The notes: generated by a model from the sequence alone, not told the origin. Counted from the first letter of the stretch, positions 42,171 to 55,450 are shown. The stretch: DNA of 64,000 nt from Darksidea phi (GCA_030770425.1 JASJFT010000088.1:1-64000); one strand, 5' to 3'. Numbers and translations: made by a program.

Positions 42171-45100
42171 ATGCCGGGCCTGAATTCAACAGCGAAAGCC
42201 CCCAATGCCCCGGTAGCAAAGCGCCAAAAGCTCCAGGCTGCCGGCGAGCAGAATTTGGACGCTGTCGTTCGTAAATCAAAAATATTCGCGCCCTTTAGAG
42301 TAAGCCTCCCCGGATTGGCAGACTTCCAGGAACGTGCGTACTGACATCTTCACAGACTGTTGGCCTCGTATCTCCGACGGACGTTCCATTTACAACTCTT
42401 TCGCTTGGTGCCACCTCTGTCCAGCTTACCACCTCCGTTGGGCGGTCATTGCAGACCTACGACCTGAAGAGGGGTTTGAACGTCGTCTTCATCACGAGAC
42501 CGCAGACACCCCAGACTATCACCGCAACCTTAGCATGGAAGAAGGTTGTCTTTGCGGCATGGGGTGGTACAGGAGCAAACTTCTCGAGGGGCGTGTGGGT
42601 GTTCCAGCGTGGAAAGAAGGTGGGTGAACTGGAGCTGCCGCGAGGATCGCCAGAGAACATAACCCGGTTGTTGGCTTTTGGAGAGTGGATAATAGGGTGC
42701 AGTGCTACGAGGATCGAAGTATGGAAATCCGGCACGTTAGAGCACTACACCACGTTGCAGGGCGCCTCGGCGAGTCCTCTTTCCGGCTGTCTCTGCAATA
42801 TGCCCACCTACCTCAACAAGATATTTGTGGGTAGGAAAGACGGCTCCGTGGAGATTTGGAACGTGAGCACCGCGAAGCTGCTATATACGCTTCTACCGCC
42901 TGCAGCGGACTTTGGGCCAGTCACCGCGTTGCAACCGACCCCAGCACTGTCTCTCCTCGCGATTGCGTATCAGTCAGGTCCAGTCACGATCCATGATATT
43001 CGAACCGATAGAGAGGTGCTGCGACTGAATCTAGGAAATGCTAAGAAGGCGCCAGTAACTACAATCTCGTTCAGGACCGATGGGCTCGGCGCTGGTGAAG
43101 ATGGTCGTGAAGACGGCGTCATGGCTACGGCGAGCAGGAATAGCGGCGACATCACCTTCTGGGACCTCAACAAACAGGGTCGCAAAATGGGTATGTTACG
43201 GGGGGCTCACAATCCGCCTCCATCTGTTAGCGGAGGAGTGGGAGGGGGTATTAGCAAGGTAGAGTTCCTGGCGGGCCAAGCAGTGATCGTGTCGAGCGGC
43301 CTTGATAATTCTCTTAAGAGCTGGATATTTGACGAGACGCCCTTCTCCCCAACGCCTCGCATCCTTCACTCTCGTAGTGGTCATGCAGCGCCCGTCTCCT
43401 CGCTTATGTTTCTGCCATCGAATTCGGACGGATCGGATGATATTGGGAAATGGTTGCTTAGTGCAAGTCAGGATCGCAGCTTGTGGGGTTGGAGTTTGCG
43501 TCGAGACGGCCAAAGCACAGAGCTTAGTCAAGGAGCCATCCAGAAGAAGGCCAAGAAGATGGGCCTCTTGAGTGGCGACCCTCCCGGTTCCAACCCTCAT
43601 TCTACACTAGAAGGCCTCAGAGCTCCCACTATTACGTGTATGGCATGCTCACTCAACCGCGATGGCGGCATGGGAGCTATGCCTGGCGTTGCTGGCATTT
43701 GGAACAACATGGCTAAAGCCAAGAGTGATAGGAAGACCCCACAAGTGAACATGACCGGGTGGGAGAGCATCGTAACCGGACATGCCGGAGACAAGAGCGC
43801 GAGAACGTGGTTCTGGGGCCGGAAGCGAGCTGGGAGATGGATCTTTGACACTGGAGACGGCACTGACGTGAAGGTATATTAACTCGGGCTCAGCTCTAGG
43901 ATGCTTATGCTAATAGTTGACAGAGCGTAGCAATGTCCCCTTGTGGCACTTTCGCTTTGGTAGGGTCGGCTGGTGGTGCCATTGACATGCACAACCTTCA
44001 GTCAGGGCAACATCGTCAGAGGTTCCCCCCCCGTCTGAGTCCAGCCGAGGCGAAGAGACTGAAGCTCCAGCAGCTACAGGGTGAAGATGATATGCCGCAC
44101 AGGTCATCAAAGTTTCCCAAGGGACAAGGTCGGCATAAGGGGGCTGTTACTGGTCTTGCCGTTGATGGTTTGAATCGTGTTGTTATTAGCTGTGGTGACG
44201 ATGGCAAAGTGAAGGTGAGTGTAATTCTAATGGTGCTGACTTGCAACGATTACTAACCCATTCACAGTTCTGGAACTTTGCAACGGGCATCCTCCAGCAC
44301 GAGATTGATTGGTACCCGATGACAAAGATCCTTGGCCTACAACATCATCGTAATAGCGACCTGATTGCGCTAAGATGCGATGATGGATCAATTCGGGTTG
44401 TGGACATTGAGACGAAAAAGCTGGTTCGAGAGCTATGGGCTTCGCGCTCTCACGCCGAGTTGCACGTTATCGACTACACGTTCTCAACGGATGGCCGGTG
44501 GATAATTGCTGCGGCATCGGATTCAACCATCCGGGTCTGGGATCTTCCGACAGGTCACCTTATTGATGCCATGAAGCTGCCCGGTCAGTGCACCGCCGTT
44601 GCCTTCTCGCCATCAGGAGAATACCTTGCAACCTCACTCGAGAGCGAGGTGGGCATTCACATCTGGACGAACCGCACGCTCTTCATGCACGTCTCCGCCC
44701 GGCAAATAGCTGAACATGAAGTCGCTACAATGAATGTACCTACGGCGTCGGGCGAAGGAGGCGAGGTTGTTATCGATGCCGCCGCGGAAGAAGGCTCTCA
44801 AGACGAGCAAGATGACACCATAATACCTATCATGGACCAGCTAAGTGAAGGCATCACGACACTCAGTCTTGTCCCAAAATCGCGTTGGCAGACGCTTCTC
44901 CATCTTGATATCATACGCTCGCGCAACAAGCCCAAGGAAGCTCCCAAGGCACCTGAAAAAGCGCCATTCTTCTTGCCTTCAGTCTCTCAAAACTCGGGGG
45001 CAAAGTCTGACTCTACAGCTCTCGTGCCACTAAACCCCGAACCTTCGTCGCGTATATCGAGTTCGGTATTAGCTTCCAGATCTTCAACTGCAACATCCAC

Positions 45101-45476
45101 AAATGAGTTTACGCGACATCTCGCTCTCGCTGCCGAAGCATATGACTACACACCTATGCTCTCGTACTTATCTTCACTCTCTCCATCAGCCGCCGATGTT
45201 GCGATCAGGACTCTTGATACCACGCCCCCGTATACAGAGCTCTATACCTTTATTCGGAGTCTTACGGCCCGGCTGCAGGAGAGAAGAGATTATGAGCTTG
45301 TGCAAGCCTGGATGAGCGTCTTCCTCAGGCTTCATGGAGATGTTGTGGTACGAGATGAGGGCCTGGTAAGTATATTGAGAAAATGGCAAGAAGAGGTGAA
45401 GAGAGAGAGGGAAAGGTTAGGTGGTTTAGTTGGGTATAGCGTTGGCGTCGTGGGATGGGTGCGCAGTGCACGATGA
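42171..45476 (+). CDS. UTP21: U3 snoRNP WD40 protein UTP21
   Basis: Four exons: 42171-42299, 42356-43873, 43924-44214, 44268-45476; 3147 nt, 1048 residues. UTP21 is a UTP-B subunit of the small-subunit processome and acts in 18S rRNA maturation in the nucleolus. The first exon ends in IFAPFR and splices to TVGLVSPTDVPF, the family start. Two WD40 propellers follow, with repeats such as IFVGRKDGSVEIWNV, TASRNSGDITFWDL and IRVWDLPTGH. The signature ALVGSAGGAIDMHNLQSG..RQRFP is intact. The C-terminal Utp21 helical domain starts near FTRHLALAAEAYDY. Introns are 50-56 nt. Confidence 0.94.
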
Positions 45477-46183
45477 TTGGTTGTGTCACTAATCAGCAAC
45501 AAGATGAGGCAATCTAGTGGCCTCGTCTTGCGGAACGCTTCTTCAACCTTGAAGAACCATAATAATGAGCAAAGGCTACCTTTTCCGGACTCTGGGCATG
45601 CATTCCAGAAGGCCCTTTAGCTTCAGGATATCAAGCTGAGGAACCCTCCTTGTACATTGGCATCACTGCCAATCAGCATGCTTGCGAATTTGAGGAAAGT
45701 GGCTGAAAAGCAGCGTTTGCGAGAACGTTATCTCCCGTCAAATCTGCGTGTCATCAATCCCTTCTTTATGTCAGCTTCGGGCTCGGTGGTTTGGCGGGGT
45801 TATCATCCCGTGTAACCGCTGATGAATGAGGGTCGGACACTCTTTCAAGGTCCCTGCACAAGGTGCCATTGCGAAAACTTACAGATGTACCTAGCACTAG
45901 GAGGTAGAATATAAATAAAAAGGATGACCCACTGCAGATATTAATACGAGCCTTCCGGCGCGCCCGCTGGCCCCGAGGTAAAGATAGCGGACCAATCCGG
46001 ACTAGCTTAAGCGCACGGCCAATGTCTCTATGTGCTTCCTTTCTGAACCTCCTATACAACATCGCGCAAGTCCATACGCCACCTCAGCGCATACGCCGCC
46101 CCCATTCGCCCTTTAGCCTAGCGGTCTTCACTGGTGCCAAGCAACGACCAGAATCTCGCCTCGCGGACGAGATGCGCGCGCAA
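45477..46183. other. Intergenic UTP21 to transcription factor
   Basis: About 700 bp containing the UTP21 3' flank and the next gene's upstream region. An in-frame ATG at 46022 lies in it and could extend the next gene; otherwise nothing is seen. Confidence 0.45.
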
Positions 46184-48391
46184 ATGGACACCAACGGCGA
46201 CCAACTTAGTGGCAGCAGGAGTCGCAAACCGGGGAAAAAGCCAACGCAGTTCATGTTCATTGATTCGAGCAGTCATGGCGTGAACGCCAAACCTGATAAG
46301 GCGGTCCGCAGCTTTGTTATGAAATCGGCACGAAGCAAAAAGCCATGGAGTACTCGACAGAAAAGCCCTAGCACGAAAGCGGAAATAAACCTTGAATCGC
46401 CTATACCGTCACCTACAGTGACCCACATCAAAGCCGAAGACGCTTCTCCTTTAAGCGCCGGAAGTTCCAGGTTCGAGTCTATGCCGAGCCCGGATCCGTG
46501 GTCGGCCCAGTCGAGCAAATCACCCGTCAGCAGCCCCTCCGGCCACAGCTTCTCACAGGCCTCTCTTACCCCCCTATCCAGTCCTAACAATGTCTGCGAC
46601 GACCCCCACTGCAATAGAGATTTCTGCGGCCAAGCACATGGAGGCCATATGGCGCTGGTGAATCGAGACGGCTGCGATGTAAGATTTCTGGTCGATCTTG
46701 AATGCTATCCCGTAAGAATGGACGACAAGAAGAGAACTGTAATTCATAATTGTAAGCCCCCGAGTTCTGAGCTTTAGCTTCGCTTTTAACACAATTACTA
46801 GTTGCCACCTACTACACAGAACTGTTCATACCGCTAGATCATCACAAAGCATGGAAAATTCCCACTATAAAATGGGTCATGGAGGGAATGCTCAGCACAA
46901 CGGGCGCACCTTTTATTTATGCGGCACTCACTTCTGGCGCTTTAACGCCCACACCGGATATCACCCCAAGAGATGTGCTATTCTACAAAACGGAAGCCAT
47001 ACGTCATATTCATCAGCTTCTCAAAGATCCAAAAACGAGAGTCGACGACAATAACATCGCCGCCGTCTTTATGCTCCTTTGCATTGAGGAGAGCCAGGCG
47101 GCTAGCCATGAGCTGGGCGGTGAGCGGGAGAAGAAAGCCCATCTTAATGGTCTTCAGACGATGATAAGGCAGAGAGGCGGTCTGTCCTCCCTAGGATCGA
47201 ATCAGTTCTTGCAGACTTTCATCCTCATGTAAGCTTCTTTAACTCACTACGCTTCTCATCTCTTCAGTTTTCTCTCTGCATGAAATACGGATGCAATCGC
47301 TTACTTTCGTTCACCTCGCCTCCCTCCTACTACATTTTTGCAACTCTCATCACGCAATGTTTGTTCTATGGCGTGTGCTTTCCACTTATTTTCACTTGCA
47401 ACAAGATAGTATATACTCGCAAAACTTATGGTCCCACACTAGATCTATACAAGCATCGCGCAGATGGCAGTACTTTTATCAAATCCGTTTTCCTATTGTA
47501 CGATTAGACATTACTAACAGAATCCGTAGGCATAGCGTTGCCCACACAGTAATTACCTTTGAACGACCATACACTACGCTAGTGGACGCCAAAGGCCAAG
47601 TCCAACAATATGACAGCCCCTCATTTCGCGACCGGCCCTCCTCAGCACGCACGCTCCGCCTGTTCCAAGCACTCAAACTCGACCCTACCCTTTTTAACAT
47701 CGTCGCAAACGCCATAGCCTTCGTCGGCGACCTTGTGGCCTCCTTCGAAAACTGCCGATTACCCGTGAATCCACTCGAGCTTCAAAAGCACGCCAGCCTC
47801 CTCATATACCGGCTCTTCGACTGGTACAAGCTCGGCGAAGAAGACCCTCTCAATGAAAGGAGTCCCGTGGACCAGAGTGTCTGCCTCGCATTGATGATCT
47901 TTGTTGTCATCGCCGCCAACACCAGCTACGATGTCATGACGCAGACCGCCGCACAGAAACTCAAAGCCTCCCTCTCGAAATGCCTTTTCCGCTGGGCCAA
48001 AGCTTCTGACCTTCTCGTCTGGGTACTTTTTATGGGTGCCTTAGCCACGTACCACCCACAGCAGCCACAACCAGATTTCCTTTTCTTTAATCAGTACTGC
48101 AGCCTCGCGTTCGCGGACCAAGGCTTTACCGAGTTATCGAGTGTGGAGGAAATTTTGGACCGCTTGAGGAAATGTATTTGGATACGAAAGTTGGATAAGA
48201 AGGCTAAAAAGATATTGATAGGTATGGGATTCGGTACAGGCGATGAGGCGGCGAATGCAGTAGAATGCGTCGATGACGGAGTGTCAGCGAATGCGGGCTG
48301 GGGCTTGGACGCGGGTGGGAAGGAGCATGTCGTCGGAGGTTTGACTAGCGGGAGGTTTTTTAGGAAGAGGAGTGGAAGTGGACGAGGGTGA
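46184..48391 (+). CDS. Fungal transcription-factor-domain protein without a zinc cluster
   Basis: Three exons: 46184-46751, 46802-47228, 47530-48391; 618 residues. In-frame ATGs at 46172 and 46022 are alternatives. The N-terminus has the pattern KPTQFMFIDSSSHG..VRSFVMKSARSKK seen in fungal-specific transcription-factor-domain proteins that lack a Zn2Cys6 cluster. A Ser/Pro-rich linker follows. The C-terminal domain contains LFIPLDHHKAW, AVFMLLCIEES, GLQTMIRQRGGLSSLG and VITFERPYTTL. Intron 1 (50 nt) is well formed. Intron 2 as drawn is 301 nt, unusually long here. A 39-nt intron (47229-47267) would leave the rest open in frame and insert about 87 residues of non-conserved sequence. Target genes are unknown. 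Confidence 0.8.
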
Positions 48392-49791
48392 AATTGACGT
48401 ATATTACGATTACACTGCTGTGATGCAAAAGAGAAAGATTGACGAGGGTACGTCGACATATTAGAGGCAATCATGGTCAGTGGTGCGTTGACCGGGGTAG
48501 ACAGATCGACAATGGTCGGACATATGGCTGGGATCTAATGAGGTTGCGCATACACAGGACACGATAGATGACTTGGCTGTAACTGGAGTAAAGACTGGGA
48601 CGTCCACACGCTATGAAAAATCATGCCTACTACAAGAAAGTCATGGAGGTCACTCGTTGAATGGCTCCGGATTTCCAGCCTCGTCATAGAGTACTCGGCA
48701 TGCAATGCGTTCACTGTATTAATAGTACACATCAGGTATGTTTCGTGTAGGGATCCATAGAGAGCATGAGCTAGTCGCGAGTCAAGTCGCCCCACGTAGT
48801 GCTACTGTAAATTCGTGAAGACACGGTACCTAAAGCCGTCTGCAAACGTTTCTTGAATCCCATTCTTTTGTTTAAAATAAGGCTAAATCTGGATATCCTC
48901 ATCGCCTTCAATCCTATTTGACTCCAACCTGACTTAGCCTTCCCCGGGAAAATACCGCCTGTATCTCGTTCACCTTCTCATGATGCAGCTCCTCCACCTC
49001 TCCAACTCTTTCCCTTCTTCAACACGCATTCCAAGAAGAAAACGTTCTGATCAACTATACCACGGTATTTCTGACCCAGGCTCTCGTGGCTCATTCCCGA
49101 CGCGAGACACACATCCCAGTTGGGAAGGAGCTCCCAAGGAATTCGGAAAGGTCCTTCTCGACGCGCAAGCCTCTAAACCCGGACAGAACGGCCAGAATTG
49201 TTGTTTGGAATCGTGGGCAGCCCTTTCAAAGGCTGTTCGTCTGGGTTAAAAAGCCAGTATACCTGCGGACTTTCTCTACGTGGAAACGTTGGTAGTAGCA
49301 TCCATGATTCAGGTGTCTCGATTATGTTAGGATTGTATTGTATTGTAGTCGAAGTGAGGCTTGTGGGGAACATGGATCGACGTCTTTAATGCAAGGTTGG
49401 AGACAATCCCGATTGCAGATCTAGATCGGGCATCGATAAGCGAAAGTCGTTCCGCGACCATGGGATTCCCACGGCAGCGCATTCGAAACCGCATGCCGGA
49501 GTTGCCTCCCACGCTATGTTGAAATGATAATCAGTATATGATGCATACATGTTATTATATTGGGAAGTGCAACTTCTGCAAAGACCGACTGTGTACAATC
49601 GCAATGTTTGCAAGCAGCGTAGTACAGGATCCCCATTCGGTATGATGATGTGGCGCATGGGCACGCACCCATGACGCAATGAGCAGGCGCGTCCCACATC
49701 CCCAATAATAGGGACAAACAATCGCCCTCGATCCATATATATCCTTCTTTTCTTATCCTAAACGACTTGAGCCGCTACATCACAAGCTATC
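48392..49791. other. 1.4-kb intergenic region, no gene recognised
   Basis: Short frames only, none with a motif. A TATA-like box (CCATATATATCC, about 49733-49744) sits about 50 bp upstream of the next gene's ATG. Confidence 0.5.
49733..49744 (+). promoter_or_regulatory. TATA-like box of the DUF3292 gene
   Basis: CCATATATATCC about 50 bp before the ATG at 49792, a typical fungal core-promoter position. Confidence 0.45.
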
Positions 49792-51996
49792 ATGGCCACT
49801 GGAGCGGTCTACAAAGACCTGTTGCCGATCCCGGACGAGGACCCTCGCAAGGAGGAAAGCACCACTACCTCACTGACAGATGCGCCGACAGAGAGCCATG
49901 CTTTCGCCATGCAGACTGCGAGTAGATCCGAAGAGAAAGGTGCTGCGCAAATTGGTCATGAGCAAGAGGTTGTGAATTTGGGTTGGAATGAGCCAAAGGA
50001 GGCTATTGCGAACCCACTCGTGGGAGGTCTCAATAATGAAGATCTTTGGATACTTATCCGAAGGTTCAACAAGGTGATCAGGCTGTTGGGTATACAAAAT
50101 CTTTTCTAACATGTTGTGTAGCAAATATACCATGTCAAGGAGATCCCTCACCCGCCACCTGGTGGCCTGGACTTGAACATTGCAGACGAAGAAGAGTTCT
50201 CGCCCGACAAACTGAGGAGCAACATTGAGCGCTTGTACATGACTCTCGTGAGTCCATAGACGGCAAGCTCACTTTCTACTGCTTACATCGTGCTAGGGCA
50301 TTGGTCTAATGAGCTTCGGAAAACATATCGTCCGACTACGTTCATGGCGTGAGACACGACGCACTGCCGGATTCTGCTCGGCGTACTTTGCCGCTTGGCT
50401 TCTTGATCTGCTCGTGCCTCTTGTGTCAGTTACACTGATTGCACTCATTGTCTACCCGCCTACTCGGGTAATCATGTTTCCACCTGCGCCGATAGCGTTG
50501 GTCTCTGGTAAGACCGGAGGTGTTCAGAAACCCAAAGCTGGCACGCTAGGCAGTCATGATAGCGTGACTGGTGCACCGGAAAACCATAAGGGCGAAGCGG
50601 TAGAACAAGAAGCGAGCAATTTCGTGAACGGAATCGCATCGGTTGCACTGTCGAGTGCGACGGGCAAACATCCTCAGGGAGGACCACCAGGGGAAGATGG
50701 CGAACCTGGGGATTCTGCCCCTGATCCGACTTCCATCGCGATTGGGGCTGCTGATGCAAAGGACAAGGCTGCTGGTGGAACTCCAAGCAAAGACCATGAC
50801 AAGACCAAGGTTCCCATGGAGACTGCGATGTGGACTCAGATGCGTCCCATCATGCACGGCCTTGCCGATGTGACTGACACTTGGGAACGATTTGCGAAGT
50901 ATGGCCGGTTCACATCTGCTCCAGGATGGCATGCTGACTTCATTGTAGTGCACTTTCCCCAACTCCCCCTTTCCCGCGCGACCGATATCGGCTCCGTCTT
51001 GCCGTACTTGTCGTCCCGCTCCTCATGGCCTCCATGTTCGTAACCTCGTACATGTTCATGAAAGGTGTAACGTTCGGTGTGGGTTTCGGTTTCTTTGGCG
51101 ATCCCATCATCTCCCGCGGTCTCGAATTCCTCAATCGAAAATTCCCCAATTGGCAGAAACTCCTCGAACTCCGCAACACTGTGCTCAAGGGCGTCCCTAC
51201 AAATGCTCAGCTCACCATCACCCTCCTCCGCATCGGTGAAGCAAATAAAGCGCCCCTTCCCCCACCACCCCATGAGACCGGGGCACCACCCGAACGGCCC
51301 GCCGACATGAGCGAGAAAGACTTGCGCGCAACCGGCGCAGACTACCCCCTCAACGCAACTCAAGAAGACCTTGACGAAGCCATGGCCCACGACCCTACCA
51401 CGGCCCACGAAACAGGCGGCTCCGACATCGACGCCTCTAAGAATGCCAAACGCGGTGGGAGAGGTGGTAAGATTCTCGGCTTTTTTAAAGGCACCGTCAA
51501 AGGTGGGGTTGAAACCGCCATCGGCACCGACAAAGTCAAAGCGGCGGCTGGGAGCCATCACGCGAAGAACAGACTTGGTGCGGTGCCGCCGAAGAATGTG
51601 GATCTGACATCTGGGCCGGTAGAGTTCAAGTGCAGATTCAAGGGGAAGAAAGGACACGTGTACATGGCCACCAAAGCTACCATTCCCTGTGTGGCTTTCT
51701 CGACCGACTCTACCATTGAGAAGATTGGTTCCGCCGAGCGAGAAGATCTGCATCCGTTGTGGAGTATCCCTGTTGGCGACATCAAGGAAATAAGGAAGGT
51801 AGGCGGATATGGATGGAAAGCTAAGCTTGTTGTTGGGTGGGCCATGGAGCGGGAGGTTGCCGACGGGCTGGAGATTGTTACTAGAGACAGGGCGGGACAA
51901 GGTGGAGAAAAGATCAAGGTTACTGCTATGCCTTTGCGGGATGAGCTCTTCAACCGGCTTGTTGCCATGGGTGGGCAGAAGTGGGAGTGCTGGTGA
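49792..51996 (+). CDS. DUF3292-family membrane protein
   Basis: Four exons: 49792-50073, 50122-50247, 50297-50898, 50949-51996; 2058 nt, 685 residues. The third intron (GTATGG donor, GCTGAC branch, TTGTAG acceptor) explains an apparent frame break at 50900-51020 and restores RFANALSPTPPFPRDRYRLRL. Conserved family segments are YHVKEIPHPPPGGLDLNIAD and FGKHIVRLRSWRETRRT. Hydrophobic spans are WLLDLLVPLVSVTLIALIVY, AVLVVPLLMASMFV and a Gly/Phe-rich VTFGVGFGFFGDP. The C-terminal third is soluble with a PH/GRAM-like beta pattern (FKCRFKGKKGHVYM, WKAKLVVGWA). The family is found in filamentous fungi and has no established function that I know of. Confidence 0.88.
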
Positions 51997-54080
51997 GCGA
52001 GTGTGTCTGGAGGAGGTTGGTATATCCTGAGATGGAGTTAGTCATGCTGGACAGTTTGATACAAGTACACGAGCAGACAGCAATGATGCCTTTCGCACAG
52101 ACGTTCGCAGTTCCAGAGGGTGGTGTTTGTCCGCGGCACTTGTATAAGATGGATTTTTCCTATTTTGAGGGCAAAGCGTCTTGGTGTTGGTCTGCACCCG
52201 GATGGGCAATCATTAGCGAGTGCGAAACCACGTCCAATCACGTTGCAATGTTTGCTTGCAAGGTGTGCACGTGTGATATGTCGCTATGACTGGAACCAAA
52301 GGAGGGAGGGGGGAGGGGTGTTAAGGGACAGTTTGACTCATTTCGACATATCCTGCGTTGTATTGCAGCATGCATAGGTATGCGCATCGCTTGGTACGGC
52401 GGCACATATATGGATGCTGCGTGCCGGGCGGTGAGGCTGCGGTGAGGCTTAAATGAACCAGAGGTACAGGTCCAGCGGTGAGGACATTGATTGACTTCCG
52501 AAAGGGGCATGGCGGGTATGCTTAATTTGCCCGTTGCGGGATGGCGGCACCTCGAACGATGCGAGGGTGCCATAGGGCTGCGAGGCACGAGCGAACAGAC
52601 ACCGAGTTTTGACAGCACTGCAAGGTTTATACGCGCGAAGCGAAGGCTGAGTAAAAGCCGTTCGTGCTATACCTACTGTTTGGGGTAGTCTAACCCTCGT
52701 GGAGGCTTCCGTGGGCCACGGCGACGGACCGCTACGTTTTGCACGACTGTGTTGAATATGGCAGCGTCGGAATGCAATGGTTACCGTGCCTTTCGGGCGG
52801 AGGAGCTGAGGGATGGCCAACTGAAGGCTCTCTCTGTGGTGATGCATAGGCTCGGGCACGAGCAAGCAAGATGCGAGCGGAGTTTGGGGCCAGGCGTGAA
52901 GGCTGCAGCCTGGCATGAGGGTGTCATCATGTGCAGATTAACGTTATGGGAGGGGGGGTAGGCGAGTATTTGTCAGAGGGGATTGTTCAGCAGGCATGCG
53001 AATGCACCCAATCAGCAGGCGAATGCGAGCAGTGGGCAGTGAGTAATCAGCAGTTCGGACGATAGTTCTGGGTGTTTTGTGATCGGATCGGGTTTCGCAC
53101 GAGGTTCCCCCACGGTCCATGGATGACGACGTCGCGCGCGCACCTGGAGCCACAGCACACCGAGAGGCCGCGCTGCTCGTTTCGTCCGAGCGGTGCAGAG
53201 ACGGCGCGACGGTCGCTCCGTTGTCGCCAGTGGCTGCGACGGATGGCCCGCCGACCGAGCGGTGACCTCGCCAGGCTGGTGGCCCAGCGTGCCAGCACAC
53301 GCCAGCACACACACATGGGCGGAATTGCGCGCGATGGAGAGTGACGCGGCGAGTCGACGAGGAGTCGTCCGGCGTCGAGGCACCCCAGGCAGACGCCGAG
53401 TGTGCATCGCAAATCACCCACGGCGTTTGCGCGGGGCAGCACTCGGGGCGCGCCGTCAACTCCGGTCAATATGAGCCATCGCGGGCAGAGCGCAGAGCCG
53501 GCCACTGGGGTGCGAGCCTGCGCAGGATGATGATTCACTCATTCACTGATTACTCTAGGACGAAGGGCGCGGGCGGAGGTAGCGGACGACGAGACCCCGG
53601 TCGCCTTGGTAATGGCCGACCGAGAGCAGCTTGGGGCTTCGCGCCAGTTGACATGGGGCTTGGGCTTGGGGCGGTCTGCACGGATACGGTGAGTCGGAAT
53701 TACAAGCAATGCCCGAGCATCCCGGCCGCGACCCGGGGTCATCCTCACGCGCCAGAGGACATAAGAAAGACAGCACCCGCAGTCCCAAGGCCACCACAAG
53801 CACAGCACCCCCGGGCCAGAACAAAGAACAAAGAACAAAGAACAGAGCACAGAGAACAGCAAGAACAGCATCGGGAGCCAAAGGAACACTGGACACCCTC
53901 ACATCGACATCGACATCGACATCTTCGACTAGGCATCTCGACCTCGCTTCGCTTCACGCCCTGCCATTGGCTGCTGCACAAGGTTCGTAGCCTCCGCCCT
54001 TCCAGTCACACCAGCTCCAACTGACTCACCTCCCAGGCACTCACAGCTCAAGTACGCACACCACGGCCTACATAACAACC
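51997..54080. other. 2.1-kb GC-rich region without a convincing gene
   Basis: Long GC-rich antisense frames (for example 53538-53047 and 52916-52449, minus) have Arg/Ala/Pro-rich readings, no motifs and no conserved blocks, so they are not called. 53740-54080 is the likely 5' leader of the next gene and contains simple repeats. A non-coding RNA cannot be excluded. Confidence 0.45.
53818..53928. repeat. Simple repeats AGAACAA and ACATCG
   Basis: About three and a half copies of AGAACAA (53818-53844) are followed by related AGAACAG words. Further on are three tandem copies of ACATCG (53901-53919) and a variant. Confidence 0.7.
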
Positions 54081-54857
54081 ATGCCGTCCTCATCCCACCT
54101 CCGCATCGAAACCGCTTTCGAGCCCATCCCCGCCGAGACGACGCGCAGCTACTTCGTCGCCTCACCACCACAGAAGAAGCAAAAAATGTCTCTTACCCAG
54201 ACCTACTACATCGCCGCCTCGGCCCGCTCCAAGCTGGGCAAGGAGGCCTGCCGCGCCGACCACGACCTCCGCCTGCTTGTCGGCCATGCCAACCTCCTCG
54301 ACTCCCTCATGATCGAGCTCCAGGACGCCGAGAGGCAGCAAGAGGCCTGGTTCCACAGCACCGTCGCCAAGGCAAGCAAGGCAGAGCAACAACAACGCCA
54401 ACAACAACAACAAGAACAACACGTCCAATGGGCAGACAGCATCGCCGAGGAGGACGAGGACGACGACTCCGCGTCCGACTCTGACTCCGACTCCGAGTAC
54501 TACGACGAGGACGGCGACTTCGACATGGTCGCCCTGCCCCGCCGCCTTGTGCAATCCCCGGTGCAAATCACCACCACCGAGGTCGACGACGAAGACGACG
54601 AAGACCAGTACGACGACTTGGAGGACGATGCCGACCTCGCTCTTACCCGCGTCCCATCCCAGTCGCCACCCGAGCTCGTGCACGATGAAGACTCCGACGA
54701 CGAATCGCCGCCCGTCTCGCCGCCGCAGGTCTCGATGGAGTTCTCGGAAAAGGAGGCCATGCTCACAACATCCTTCTACGACGCCAAGTCACAAGCGTAC
54801 ATGGAAGACGCCCTCTTTCCGCCCGAATCGACCGCTCCGCTCATCACAAGCTATTAG
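54081..54857 (+). CDS. Conserved fungal acidic polyQ protein, unknown function
   Basis: Single exon, 258 residues. A second ATG at 54186 (MSLTQTYYIAAS) may be the true start, since the recognisable block begins there: ARSKLGKEACRADHDLRLLVGHANLLDSLMIEL, a helical region I associate with uncharacterised ascomycete proteins. A Gln-rich run (about 101-115) and two long Asp/Glu/Ser tracts follow (EEDEDDDSASDSDSDSE; DDEDDEDQYDD). The C-terminus (FSEKEAMLTTSFYDA..YMEDALFPP) is again ordered-looking. It may be nuclear, but no domain proves this. It has a long leader and stands between two gene-poor GC-rich regions. Confidence 0.75.
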   Translation: MPSSSHLRIETAFEPIPAETTRSYFVASPPQKKQKMSLTQTYYIAASARSKLGKEACRADHDLRLLVGHANLLDSLMIELQDAERQQEAWFHSTVAKASKAEQQQRQQQQQEQHVQWADSIAEEDEDDDSASDSDSDSEYYDEDGDFDMVALPRRLVQSPVQITTTEVDDEDDEDQYDDLEDDADLALTRVPSQSPPELVHDEDSDDESPPVSPPQVSMEFSEKEAMLTTSFYDAKSQAYMEDALFPPESTAPLITSY

Positions 54858-55260
54858 GCCAACACCAGCCGACCTTTTGTTTTTGATCGAGCATTTTAGC
54901 GAGCGAGTCTTTGCATGATAGCGATTCAGCATTATATCATATTTCCTTTGTTATGGACGGACTTTTTTTTTGGATTCCGCGGCCCGAGGGGCATGCCGCG
55001 ATGAACTTGGCCGACTACTCTACTCAGATGTACTGGAGAATATGGATGGATGATGGGATACCAAGGCGGGTACGAGATCTCCCGCACAGTGGTCGAGACT
55101 CCCCCCCTTTAGCGATAGCAATCAAACACAACTATTCTACCCAACGCTTGACGTGCTCCACTGTTTTCCTGCGCTGCAAAAATGACTCCGCCCTTGGCAA
55201 TGTGCTTTTTTTTTCCCTTGCGCATGAAGATGGAATTTCTCGTCTGACCGCTGTTTGGAT

Positions 55261-55292
55261 TGCGCCCGTGCGCCCGTGCGCCCGTGCGCCCG
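55261..55292. repeat. Tandem repeat TGCGCCCG x4
   Basis: Four perfect 8-bp copies. Confidence 0.9.
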
Positions 55293-55450
55293 CTATGATG
55301 CACGCGGGAACCAGCACGCCGGCGCCGCCGTGCCGCCGCAAGGCTGAACGACGGCCGGGCACCTGCACAGTTGCACATGTTGCAATCACGAGCCGACCAC
55401 GTACGCGTGTACGAGTATTGCGACGGATTCGCAACTGCGGCTTCGCATAC

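Noticed and set aside
50899..50948. Apparent frameshift in the DUF3292 gene
   Set aside because: A 50-nt intron (GTATGG, GCTGAC, TTGTAG) restores the conserved reading.
52449..52916. 155-codon minus-strand frame
   Set aside because: No domain, no splice-supported extension, no conserved pattern.
53047..53538. 163-codon minus-strand frame in GC-rich DNA
   Set aside because: Arg/Cys/Ala-rich reading without motifs; overlapping frames on both strands are equally open, as expected from base composition.
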